Notes under the pieces: generated by a model | What the model saw: the letters and a program-made list of their open reading frames with translations, nothing else | Database searches by the model: none | What the model was told of the DNA's origin: nothing | Shown here: positions 1-9,810 of the stretch, piece after piece | How positions within the stretch are numbered: the stretch's first letter is position 1 | Layout: the number at the start of each line of letters is the position of its first letter | Made by a program: the position numbers and the translations under genes | Assembly: GCF_023159225.1 (NCBI RefSeq) | Contig: NC_063174.1 | Coordinates: 42,214,191 to 42,278,190 of the forward strand | Length of the DNA: 64,000 nt | Direction: 5' to 3' | Source: Perognathus longimembris pacificus | Lineage: Eukaryota; Chordata; Mammalia; Rodentia; Heteromyidae

Positions 1-652
1 TAACTTGTATTTTTGTATTTTTGTTTGGTTTTAAATTTACATTCTATGTCTTGAAACCATGGGTTAGACAAAATTACTAGTTTGACACTTTGAGGAAAAG
101 GAACTGAATTCCCCTTCTTTTTCTTGCCACAGGGCTGGGTAGAAAGACAGATATCTAGATTCTACAAGGACCCAGGCTTCTATAATTTTAACTAGCTCCC
201 AGATGAGGACAGTGCACTAAGCAGGTATGGAGAAGACTTTCGTGTATGGAGCCATGTTTTTATGGGGGCTGATTTATTAGGTGTTTGCTATGTCTGATGT
301 CCAGTGAAAGTAGGAAGAGCTTGGGCCACTCTTCCCTCAGATTGAAGAAACGGGTGGCTAGGGAGTCGGGCTCCGTAAGTCGTTTAAAGTGCTAGGATTA
401 TGTTAAGCTCAGGATGTGGGGGCAGCCCTGAGGGGATATGAAGTCTAACCAATGTAGATGCTCACCTTTTGGCTTCTATGGCACTTCCTGACATGCAGGC
501 CCAAGTTGGGACTGCCTGACCTCCATCTTGGTTTTGAAGCCTCATCATGCATTGCTGTAGTGTCTGTAACTCCATGGAATCAAGTCTAAATCTACTCCCA
601 CCCTATCCTGTGCAGCCTGTCTTGTTCCCTTCCAGCTCTAACCACTCTTGCT
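1..652 (+). other. FLVCR2: FLVCR2 intron 1, unique sequence
   Basis: The window opens inside intron 1. No exon, repeat or conserved motif is recognised here. Confidence 0.6.
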
Positions 653-665
653 CCATAACAAACTT

Positions 666-868
666 TTTTTTTTCTTGCCAGTCCTGGGCCTTGGACTCAG
701 GGCCTGAGTACTGTCCCTGGCTTCTTTTTACTCAAGGCTAGCACTCTGTCACTTGAGCCACAGCACCACTTCTGGCCATTTTTCTATATATGTGGTGCTT
801 GGGAATCGAACCCAGGCCTTCATGCATATGAGGCAAGTGCTTTTGCCACTAGGCCATGTTCCCAGCCC
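666..868 (-). mobile_element. ID-ID dimer SINE
   Basis: Reverse of a SINE made of an ID-like left unit (ggctggggatatggcctagtgg ... ggttcgattcc) and a second ID-like unit (gctgtggctcaagtgg ... gagttcaagcc). Target duplication ccataacaaactt at 653-665 and 869-881. Confidence 0.93.
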
Positions 869-900
869 CCATAACAAACTTCTTAAAGAGGGGCCACTGG

Positions 901-1092
901 GGGCTGGGGATATGGCCTAGTGGCTAGAGTGCTTGCCTCGTATACTTGAGGCCCTGGGTTCGATTCCCCAGCACCACATATACAGAAAATGGCCAGAAGT
1001 GGCGCTGTGGCTCAAGTGGCAGAGTGCTAACCTTGAGCAAAAAAGAAGCCAGGGACAGTGCTCAGGCCCTGAGTCCAAGGCCCAGGACTGGC

Positions 1093-1116
<24 letters not shown>
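901..1116 (+). mobile_element. ID-ID dimer SINE, young
   Basis: Complete dimer with an unbroken A tail of about 26 bases and an exact 16-bp duplication (aaagaggggccactgg) at 885-900 and 1117-1132. It forms an inverted pair with the copy at 666. Confidence 0.95.
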
Positions 1117-1123
<7 letters not shown>

Positions 1124-1587
1124 GGCCACTGGAGGTTTAAGAGTCAGTCACTGGAGAGTGACGTCAGCAAGATGGCAGTTGAGGAAGCTCTCAGCTCCTG
1201 CTTCCCCATGGAGACATCAAACAAACAAGGAGGAACTAGCTAAACGAACTTCCTTATCCGACCTTTGGAAATCAGATATCTGTAGCAACCATACACACTC
1301 AACCAAGAAAAGTGCACACTGAAGATGGTAGGAAATGTGGTGGCTTTTTCCTTGCCCTGGCTCTCTCCCTTGCTGTGCCTCTCAAGTCTCCAGCTAGATC
1401 TCTTCCCCAAACTGGAAAAAGTAGAAAGACAGACTGGGCAACATTGTAACCTGATTTAATACAATAGTATTTTATACACAACAATGAACGGTCCAACAGG
1501 GACATTAAGAGAACAATACACTTTGCAGTAGCGTAAAAAAAATACTAAAAGAAACCAAGGAGATGAAAAAAAAAAATCCTTCAACTA

Positions 1588-1815
1588 GCCAGGTACTGGT
1601 GGCTTAGTCTTGTAATCCTAGCTACTCAGTAGGCTGAGATTTGAGGACTGCAGTTCAAAGTCAGCTGGGACAGAAAAATCCTTTGAGACTCTTATTTCCA
1701 ATTAACCACCAAAAAATCAGAAGTGGAGCTTTGGCTCAAGTGGTAGAGTGCTAGCATTGAGCACCTAGTCTCTGAGTTCAAGCATCAGGACTGGCACACA
1801 CCCACACACCCAATC
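1588..1815 (+). mobile_element. 7SL-ID composite SINE
   Basis: The left half is B1-like (ccaggtactggtggct ... tcctagctactcag) and the right half ID-like (gagctttggctcaagtgg). The tail is a degenerate CA repeat. Inserted in the fossil LINE-1. Confidence 0.88.
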
Positions 1816-2275
1816 CTAAACTAAAAACTATTAAATGTTGAAGAAATTAAAACCTATAAGTGGAAAGACATTCTGTGTTCATCAATTGGAAAATTCTTCA
1901 TAATGTTAAGATGCCAGTATTGCCCAAAGTGATTTGCAGGTTAAATTCAATCCCTGGCAAAATCCCAATGACCTTTTCTAGAGAAACTGAAAACCCATCC
2001 CATAATTCTTATGGGAGCTCAAAAGAGGGGACTAACCAAAATAATCTTGAAAAAGAACAAAATTGAAGGTCATAACTAATTTCAAACTTTTCTACAATGC
2101 TACAGTAATCTTGGCAGCAAGGTGCTAACATAAGACAAACATATAAATATATGGAATAGAAAGGAGAATAAAATAAACCCTTATGCCCATGATCAATTGA
2201 TTTTTGTCAAAATCTTTCAGTGGGAAAAGACAGTCTTTTTAACAAATGATGCTGGGTTAGTGAAAGGATGAAAGG

Positions 2276-2485
2276 AATCAGATGCTAGTGGCTTATGCCT
2301 ATAATCCTAGCTACCCAGGAGGCTGAGATCTGAGCAGAAAAGTCCCTGTGAGACTCTTATCACCAATTAACCACTCAAAACCTGGAAGTGGCTCTGTGGC
2401 TCCAGTGGTAGAGCACTAGCCTAGAGCACAAAGAGGCTCAGAGACAATGCCCATGCCCTGAGTTCAAGCTCAAAAAGAAAAAGAG
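2276..2485 (+). mobile_element. 7SL-ID composite SINE
   Basis: Composite copy (atgctagtggcttatgcc ... ttcaagctc) with an internal deletion at the end of the 7SL half. Also inside the fossil LINE-1. Confidence 0.85.
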
Positions 2486-2620
2486 AAGGGACAAGCCTCA
2501 GTAAGCAAAAACAAAACAGAACAAAAGTATGAAATTAGATCTGTATACCATGTACCAAACTTCATTCAGGTAGATAAATTGGAGTCCATTGAAATGTAAC
2601 ATTTTTTGTGCATGAAAGAA

Positions 2621-3548
2621 CATAATCTATGGAGTGAGAAGGCAGCCCATAGGCTGAATATTTACAAATTATTTATCTGTTTCCCAACTGAGCCTGTTTG
2701 GCCTGTCATGCATCAGGCCAGTCACGAAAGGAGCTGCTGAGGAGGAAGAATTGAGGTGTCCAAACGTGGGTAAGCAGAGCAACAAGACTCATGTCCATCA
2801 ACTTGAAGCCCATCAATAGTCTAAAGAAGCATGCTAATCTAATACACGGGGAGAGGTGATTGGAAGAAAGAGAAAGTGAAGCATTGCATGATTGGTGTAA
2901 GTGTGATCCAGCTTCACAGCTCTTTACCAGATGCCTGTTCAGATGATGGCTGCATCAATGTGCTATCTAATGTGCACAGGTCATCTGGTCACATGTCCAG
3001 TCTCTAGACAGTGGTTTCAACTAACTTGGGCCATCACCCAGCCCTAAAAACGACTCAGGCAACCATTACCATTGTGACCCATATACCGGAGGTATTATGT
3101 GTCAACACTAATAGGATTCAATTGCTCAACTAATTGGAGATAAAAGCAAGTGGGGCTGGAAATTCATCACTGGATAGTCTACGATTCTATTCTGAGGCTA
3201 ACTTCCTGGAGTTGGCACACTCTACAAGTGAAGGACTCATTCTCCAAAGACTGCTCCCCACTTCAGACTTTGCAAGGCCCAAGGGACACTGACACTTCTG
3301 AGGACCCCTGCTGGCCCCTGGAGTTTCAATTTGCTACAACAGCTCATAGAACTCAGGAAAATATTTGATTTACCTTTGCCAATTTATTATAAAGGACACA
3401 AGTTGGAAACAGACAACTGGAAATATTTGATGGCTTGGGTATGGGGAAAGGCTGTATGTGGAAGTTCCATGTCCCATCCTGGTATGCTACCATCCCAGGC
3501 TCTTCATGTATTCCTCCATCCTGAAGCAGAGACTTGACATTCTAGTTA
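2621..3548 (+). other. FLVCR2 intron 1, nothing recognised
   Basis: Ordinary intronic composition with no clear SINE or LINE signature and only short chance open frames. Confidence 0.55.
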
Positions 3549-3660
3549 ATTTCATTTCCTTTCCTTCCCTTCCCTTCCCTTTCCTTCCCTTCCCTTCCCT
3601 TCCCTTCCCCTCCCTTCCCTTCCCTTCCCTTCCCCTTCCTTCCTTCCTTCCTTCCTTCCT
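3549..3660. repeat. (TTCCC)n/(CCTT)n pyrimidine tract
   Basis: About 110 bases of pure pyrimidine. Mixed 4- and 5-base units become a clean CCTT run at the right end. Confidence 0.97.
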
Positions 3661-3875
3661 GTGTGCCATTTCTGGGGCTTGAACTCAGGGCTTGGGTGCT
3701 GTCTCTGAGCTTCTTTTACTCGAGGCTGGCCCTCCTCCATTTGAGCCACAGCTCTACTTCTGGCATTTTGGTCTCACAGACTTTCCTGCCCAGGCTGGTT
3801 TTGAACCATAACCCTCAGGTCTCAGCCTCCTGAGTAGCTAGGATTACAGGTGTAAGCCATTGGCAATGCTCTACT
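3549..3875 (-). mobile_element. 7SL-ID composite SINE with expanded (CCTT)/(CCCTT)n tail
   Basis: The reverse-strand composite starts after a 110-base pyrimidine tract (3549-3660) that stands where the A tail belongs. The body runs 3661-3875. Confidence 0.88.
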
Positions 3876-4325
3876 TTCTATCTTGCTAGTTCCCACTTTT
3901 AAATTGATCTTTCTTTAGTAAAGGCAATTGTCCCATTCTGAGTCTATCTTGGGGCCCTAACCTGTGGCCTTATTAGTATAAACTCATGGAAAAGGGCTAT
4001 TTAAGATGAATAAAAGATATTCCTATCATGCCGGAAATTCCAGGGATTTTTGGAGCTCTGTGTCAGGAACTGGGACAAAGACCAAGCAGTACTTAAAAAT
4101 AATATTATACTCCAAATATAAAAGTAGTCAAATTCTTGGAGATTGGAAAGTAGAATGGTGGTTGTTGAGAGGCTGGGGGAGGGATACAGGGAGTATTGCT
4201 TAAGGAATACAGAGTATTAGTTTGAGAACATGACAAAAGATTTGCAGTTGGATAGAGATGAAACTTGTACAATAGTGCCAAATGTATTTCATACTACCTA
4301 ATTGTACATTTTTAAATGGTTAAGT

Positions 4326-4418
4326 ATTATTATTATTATTATTTTACAGTATTGAGGATCCAGCACAGAACCTTATGTATGCTGGGCAAATGCTCTACCA
4401 CTGAGCTACATCCCCCAT
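4326..4418 (-). mobile_element. single ID-like SINE with (TTA)n tail
   Basis: Reverse tRNA/ID-like sequence (tgctctaccactgagctac = A box side) next to (TTA)n at 4326-4344. It is the monomer type, older than the dimers. Confidence 0.75.
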
Positions 4419-4485
4419 CTGAAAATATTAAAAATCTATGCTGTGTATATTTATCCACCACGACCATCAAAAAGAAAAGAGGAAT

Positions 4486-4722
4486 GGGCTGGAAATAAAT
4501 GGCCTAGTGGCAAGAGTGCTTGCCTCCTTTACATGAAGCCCAGGGTTCGATTCCTCATACCACATATATAGAAAACGGCCAGAAGTGGCGCTGTGGCTCA
4601 AGTGGCAGAGTGCTAGCCTTGAGCAAAAAGAAGCCAGGGACAGTGCTCAGGCCCTGAGTCCAAGGCCCAGGACTGGCACAACAACAACAACAACAACAAA
4701 GAAAGAAAGAAAGAAAGAGAAA

Positions 4723-4796
<74 letters not shown>

Positions 4797-4799
4797 AGA
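4486..4799 (+). mobile_element. ID-ID dimer SINE with (ACA)n-(GAAA)n tail
   Basis: The dimer body runs to about 4676. Then (CAA)n runs to 4697, followed by an almost pure GAAA tract of about 100 bases. Confidence 0.92.
4698..4799. repeat. (GAAA)n microsatellite
   Basis: About 100 bases of GAAA with one early interruption, after a short (CAA)n. Confidence 0.97.
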
Positions 4800-4816
4800 A
4801 GAAAGAAGGAAAAGAG

Positions 4817-5077
4817 GAGCCAGGTGCTGGTGGCTCATGCCTGTAATCCTAGCTACTCAGAAGTCTGAGATCTGAAGACAGGTTCAAAGCCAGCCCAGCA
4901 GGGAAATAGAAGACTCAGATCTTAAATTAACTACCTGAAAACTGGAAGTGGAGCTGTGGCTCAAAGTGGTAAAGCACTAGCCTTGAGCAAAAAAATCACA
5001 GGGCCAGAGCCCATGCCTTAAGTTCAAGCCCCACAACTGACAACAACAACAAAAATAAAAATGAAAAAGAGGAAAAA
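4817..5077 (+). mobile_element. 7SL-ID composite SINE
   Basis: gccaggtgctggtggctcat ... ttcaagccccacaactgac followed by an A/CAA-rich tail. Diverged in the linker. Confidence 0.9.
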
Positions 5078-5383
5078 GTTCATTTCCATCACCTGTGTCA
5101 GCCTTGGTGCTTTGAGGAGCCATTCCTTAGCTAGTGTCCTTGCAGCCCTTTGTTGTTCTCCTTTGTCTCTCTTGTACTCTTCCCTTTCTCTGCCTCCTCT
5201 GGCCATTACCAAAGTGGCAGACATGCCAGATAGGAGCAGAGCTTTGACTCTCACAGGTATGTGCGTTTAGATGCATGAATCAACAGCCATTCACTTCCTG
5301 AAAGGAATAAAGTTGACTAGCAAACTGCTCCAGGCCCAGACATCCATGCTTGGATTGGCGTCTCTATGTGAATCAAAATCTTG

Positions 5384-5870
5384 ATTTTTTTTTTTTTTTT
5401 TTTTTTTTTTATCAATCATGGGGCTTAAACTCAGGGTCTGGGTGCTGTCTCAGCTTTTCTGCTTAAGGCTAGTGTTCTACTACCTTGAGCTACAGCGCCA
5501 CTTCTAGTTTTTTGTTTTGTTTTTCCCTGGTGGTTAACTGGAGATAAGAGTCTCACAGACGGGGGCTGGGGATATGGCCTAGTGGCAAGAGTGCCTGCCT
5601 CATATACATGAGGCCCTGGGTTTGATTCCCCAGCACCACATATACAGAAAATGGCCAGAAGTGGCGCTGTGGCTCAAGTGGCAGAGTGCTAGCCTTGAGC
5701 AAAAAGAAGCCAGGGACAGTGCTCAGGCCCTGAGTCCAAGCCCTAGGACTGGCCAAAAAAAAAAAAAAAAAAGTGTCTCACAGACTTTCCTGCCTGGGCT
5801 AGCTTTGAACCATGATCCCCACATCTCAGCCTCCTGAGTAGCTATTATAGGCTTAAGGCACTGGGGCCCA
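5384..5870 (-). mobile_element. 7SL-ID composite SINE split by a younger SINE
   Basis: Right arm and linker at 5384-5560, 7SL half at 5775-5870, with a 27-base T run as the tail. Interrupted by the dimer at 5561-5774. Confidence 0.9.
5561..5774 (+). mobile_element. ID-ID dimer SINE nested in a composite SINE
   Basis: Complete dimer with an A tail of about 18. Target duplication gtctcacagac at 5550-5560 and 5775-5785, taken from the host SINE. Confidence 0.95.
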
Positions 5871-6044
5871 GTCAAAAATCTTAATCTTTCACTGGGGTGA
5901 TTAAGTTCTTCCTGTGTGTGCATTGCACAGGAACCCATCTTTAGCTCTACCACGTGCTTTATGATCAGAACCATAACGATCTTTGTTTTGGCTTTTTTAG
6001 TAAAGTAGAGATAACAACTGCCTACTTCAAAAAGTGCTGAAGAG

Positions 6045-6183
6045 GACTGGGAATACGGCTTAGTGGTAGAGTGCTTGCCTCACATACATGAAGCCCTGGG
6101 TTCGATTCCTCAGTACCACACAAACAGAAAAAAAACAGAAGCTCAGGGACAGTGCCTAGGCCCTGGGGGGGTGGGGGGGGGGA
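6045..6183 (+). mobile_element. ID-ID dimer SINE with internal deletion
   Basis: The left unit is intact (ggttcgattcc). Most of the second unit is lost after cacaaacag. It ends in a G-rich tract at 6164-6182. Confidence 0.85.
6164..6182. repeat. G-rich tract
   Basis: ggggggg t ggggggggggg at the broken end of a SINE. Confidence 0.9.
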
Positions 6184-6992
6184 GAAAGGTGCTGAAGAGG
6201 GTTAAAGGGATGATGTACAAGACATTTAATATGAAGAGCCAAAGGAAAAAACATGTTCTTTGGAGTGTCACAGGAAAAGATCATCCGAGGGCTCCTGATC
6301 TAGAAGAAGCCGACACGAAGAAAAGTGTGTGCACAGGAGTTAAGGGATCAAGGGATGAAGAACAGGGTTCCAGTGTGAGTGCTCTGAGGAGCAAGCGTGA
6401 CACCTTCTGTAGTACCTGATGGCTCAGATGACGCTTATTGAGTAAAATAACCAAGAGTTTGGTTCAGAGGGAGAATGAGCCTTTCCAGAACTTTGCTGGC
6501 AGGATCCTGGTGGGGACTTTTCCCTGGGATCCTGATGGGTCCACTTCCAGAGCTACTCAAATGAAGAGCATCGCAGAGGCTGGGAGATTAGTGTCATTTT
6601 CCCAGAGTGTTACAAGGAGTGCTATTTGTGGTGAGACGTTGGGGCCTGAGCAGTATCACAGATGCTGGGTGGGCCCCATGTCTGCTTGGTAGATTACATT
6701 CTCACTAACTCCAGACTACCGAAGGAAGGGGTTGCCCATGCTTATCACACATACACAGCTGCTTTCCAGGGCTGATTCTTGATCTCCTTCCAGCCATGCT
6801 GTTAACAGGATGTCCTTCCCTTAACTTCAGTTCCCCTCAAACAGCAACATCAATCAGCCCTGTGTGGCTTGAAGGATGAGGGTTGGAGCCCCATCCAAAC
6901 TTCATGATGATGTCAAGGAGCTCCAGGTCAAGGTGAAAGCTCTTTATTCAACAGAACAGTCATCCTTTCTTTGATCCTGCGGGCACTTAAGT

Positions 6993-6994
<2 letters not shown>
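6184..6994 (+). other. FLVCR2 intron 1, nothing recognised
   Basis: Single-copy-looking sequence. The open frames here are short and lack splice or start support. Confidence 0.55.

Positions 6995-7041
<47 letters not shown>
6995..7041. repeat. (TG)n microsatellite
   Basis: Uninterrupted TG dinucleotides over about 47 bases, not attached to a SINE. Confidence 0.97.
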
Positions 7042-7043
<2 letters not shown>

Positions 7044-7424
7044 TGTTATGCCTTGCAGGTTTGATGGCCCAGTCTCTCACCCCCACACAATCCAAGTTGC
7101 CCCCTGGCTAGAGCAGAAGGAAATTCACCTGTTTGCCTGTTCGGATGGGAGGCAGGGCCAGATCTCATTTCCTTACCAGCTTCTGGGGACTCGACAGTAT
7201 GTGGAAGCCTCAGGATGGAGCCATGTATGCATTGGTTTATATCAGATGCTTTCTATGGAAGGGTGAACACAGGCCCCTCTTTTGCCCAAGAATTGGCTTT
7301 GGGTGGGACAGCTCTGTGGGCCCAGTGGGAAAGGGGGTAGAGAAGCTGCCTTTGGGTGGGGGCTGCCTTTTCATGGCCCCCCCCACCCCCATTTTCTCTC
7401 CTCTCCTGGAGATAACTGATTTCT

Positions 7425-7646
7425 TTTTCTTTTTCTTTTTTTGCCGGTCCTGGGCCTTGGATTCCGGCCCTGAGCACCCTGAGCACCGTCTCTGGCTTCT
7501 CTTTGCTCAAGGCTAGCACTCTGCCACTTGAGCCACAGCGCCACCTCTGGCCGTTTTCTATATATGTGGTGCTGGGGAATGGAACCCAGGGCTTCATGTA
7601 TACAAGGCAAGTGCTCTTGCCACTAGACCATATTCCCAGCCCCGAA
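7425..7646 (-). mobile_element. ID-ID dimer SINE
   Basis: Reverse dimer after a (CTTTTT)-rich tail. It carries a short internal duplication (gagcaccctgagcacc). Target duplication ataactgatttct at 7412-7424 and 7647-7659. Confidence 0.94.
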
Positions 7647-8097
7647 ATAACTGATTTCTGCGCCAAATGATTGGATTGGGCTGCCCGGGTCTCCTCTGTG
7701 GCTCTTTGAGAGTACTGATGTTACTGGATACAAACCTATTTGTGTGTCCCATCTTCTCTGCAAAACACAGAGTGTGTGTTGCCCTAAGTCAAATGTTAAA
7801 CAAGTCTATTCTTGCAGGCTGTTTGTTCAGGGCAGTGGCTGCTCCTGAGCAATCCGGGCCTTCTCCAACCTTTGGCCTCTGTGCCTTGTTAGGTGTTGAC
7901 ATGTTTACGCAGTACATTCAGAAAACATTTTCCCCAGAGGAGCTTGACAGGAGCTCATACCTCACTTCTCCTGGGGGAAGCAAGCAGCTAAGAATTGATT
8001 TCCTTTCTTGGGATCATGGAGATCAAGTGTCTCTAAAGTGTAGCCCATACACTTCCAGTATCAGAACCACGGGGAGCATTCCTTAAAAATGCAGATT

Positions 8098-8214
8098 CCA
8101 GGCCTGTGGCAGTAATACACACCCATAATCCCAGTACTGGGGAAGTGGCTGAGGCCGGAGGATGGTAGGATGGTCAGTCTGGGCTACACAGCAAGACCCT
8201 GTCTCAAAAACCAT
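8098..8214 (+). mobile_element. B1-like (7SL) monomer SINE
   Basis: cataatcccagtactgggga ... gcaagaccctgtctcaaaaa is the typical 7SL-derived monomer without the ID arm. It is old and diverged. Confidence 0.85.
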
Positions 8215-8624
8215 ACACATCGCTAGGCACCAGGGAAACCCAAAGGACTAGCCTCTCTGGGGCAGGACCCTGGAATTTCTGTTTTTGACTTTCCTCCAGG
8301 AAATCTGATGTTCACCAAAGTTTGAGATATCTTAATGTGGGGAAGCTGGACCCAGTTCTGACAGCAGCCATTGATGGGGCTCCAGCTGGACACCTCTCCT
8401 CTTTGAGCATTAGCTTTGTTCTGTGGAATGGGGTTGTGATGAAGGATTAGGGAGGCAGCGTCAGATGTGCAAGATTCTGGAACCAAACCCTCCCAAATTC
8501 CTGCATCCACTGCAACCTTTCCCCTCTGGCCCTAATTCCCTAGTTCCTGTAGCCCTGTTCCACATCTCTCTAGATTTCAGCTGCTCTTAAACTCCTGTGG
8601 ACAGATGTTCCTTCCTGGTTTCAC

Positions 8625-8797
8625 TCTGTGCTGATGTTCTACCATTTGAAACACACCTCCAGTTCCAGCTTTTAGCTGGTTTATCTCCAAGATAAGTCTC
8701 TTGGATTGGTTTGTTCAGAGTGGCTTGAAATTATGATCTTTATATCTCAGCTTCCCGAGTAGCTAGAATTGTAGGCATGGACCACCACTTCCTCTCA
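8625..8797 (-). mobile_element. 7SL-ID composite SINE, partial and old
   Basis: Reverse linker and 7SL half (tctcagcttcccgagtagct) plus part of the ID arm. Confidence 0.75.
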
Positions 8798-9464
8798 CAA
8801 CATGAAAATTCAAGCAGGCCCAGCTGACTCTTTCTGTGGGTGACATAGGTGGGGACCAGTACCCCACACCACTAGGCCGAGCTCAGCACTATCAACAGAT
8901 GGATCCCTGAGACACAGACATGAAGAGGCCATGCCTGGTACAGAAAGACCTGAGAACACTAAGAGTAGGGGTGAAAAATGATTGCAACTCCAGTACTTGC
9001 TGTACTGACCACCCAAGGCTGTTTTTTTCCTATTGCCCATTTAATCATATGTCAACCAGGGCCTCAGGAGGATGGAGGCTGTGAGTGGGAAAAAGTACAG
9101 TTTGACCTGACCCTCTTTCTGTTCTTCCTCACCTTTTGTGTATAGCTGTTCCCCATAGGGAAAATACCCTCCAATTCCTCAGGTTCTGAAGCCTTTGAAG
9201 TAGGTGCTGGGAAGAACAGCAGGTGGTCAAGTCTTTGCTCCTTTGGACTGGCTAAACTGAAGGAAGACAAAAGCGGAAGACTCAGGGCTCTGAGGTTCTC
9301 TGGAACCACTTCCTGTCTTCTAGCCCCTCAGTAGTCTCTGTTGTCTTATGTGTCACTGCACATGATATGCATAACCTTTGGCCTGCGGTGGAACTTTGGG
9401 AAAGGCCTCTTCTCTTTCTCTGTCTGTCTCTGTCTCTCTCTTTCCATCTATCTACCTATTTTAT

Positions 9465-9575
9465 ACTAGGGCTTGAACCCAAGCCCTCACTCTCTTGTTT
9501 GGCTTATTTCACTCAAGGCTGGCATTCTACTACTTAAGCCATACCTCCAGCTTCCCGCTTTTGGTAGTTAATTGG
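9465..9575 (-). mobile_element. SINE ID-like right arm, partial
   Basis: Reverse right arm (gggcttgaacccaagccctc ... cttaagcc) and linker (tagttaattggagatta), cut where the next SINE begins. Confidence 0.75.
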
Positions 9576-9810
9576 AGATTAGCCTGGTGCTGGTGGCTCA
9601 TGTCTGTAATCTTAGCTACTCAGGAGGCTGAGATCTGAAGATCATGGTTTGAAGCCAGCCTGGGGCAAGAAAGTCCATGAGCCTCTTTTCTACAATTAAC
9701 CACCAGAAAACTGGAAGTGCTATAGTGGGTCAAAGTGGGTCAAAGCCTTGAGCAGAAGAGCTCAGGAACTGTGCCCAGGCCCTGAGTTCAAGCCCCATGA
9801 TGGGCAGAGG
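9576..9810 (+). mobile_element. 7SL-ID composite SINE
   Basis: cctggtgctggtggctcatg ... ttcaagccccatgatgggc. It abuts the preceding reverse partial copy. Confidence 0.88.

Larger units (their letters stand above)
1140..2620 (+). mobile_element. fossil LINE-1, 5' UTR remnant joined to ORF2 remnant
   Basis: 1140-1330 resembles an old LINE-1 5' end (gacgtcagcaagatggcagttg). 1455-1580, 1806-2270 and 2500-2620 resemble LINE-1 ORF2, with decayed equivalents of WKDI, IVKM, LPK, IPMTF and a region around ...cccttatgcccatgatcaa. Two SINEs interrupt it, and the interior of the element is missing. Many stops and indels are present. Confidence 0.75.

Noticed and set aside
901..1010. tRNA-like A and B boxes in many places, possible tRNA genes
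   Set aside because: They belong to ID-type SINEs with A tails and target duplications. No cloverleaf with intact acceptor and anticodon arms is apparent.
3487..3749. Open frames rich in KEGRKEGR or FLSFFLSF on both strands
   Set aside because: They are translations of tetra- and pentanucleotide microsatellites. The same applies at 4585-4875, 13779-14101, 23479-23772 and 24780-25004.
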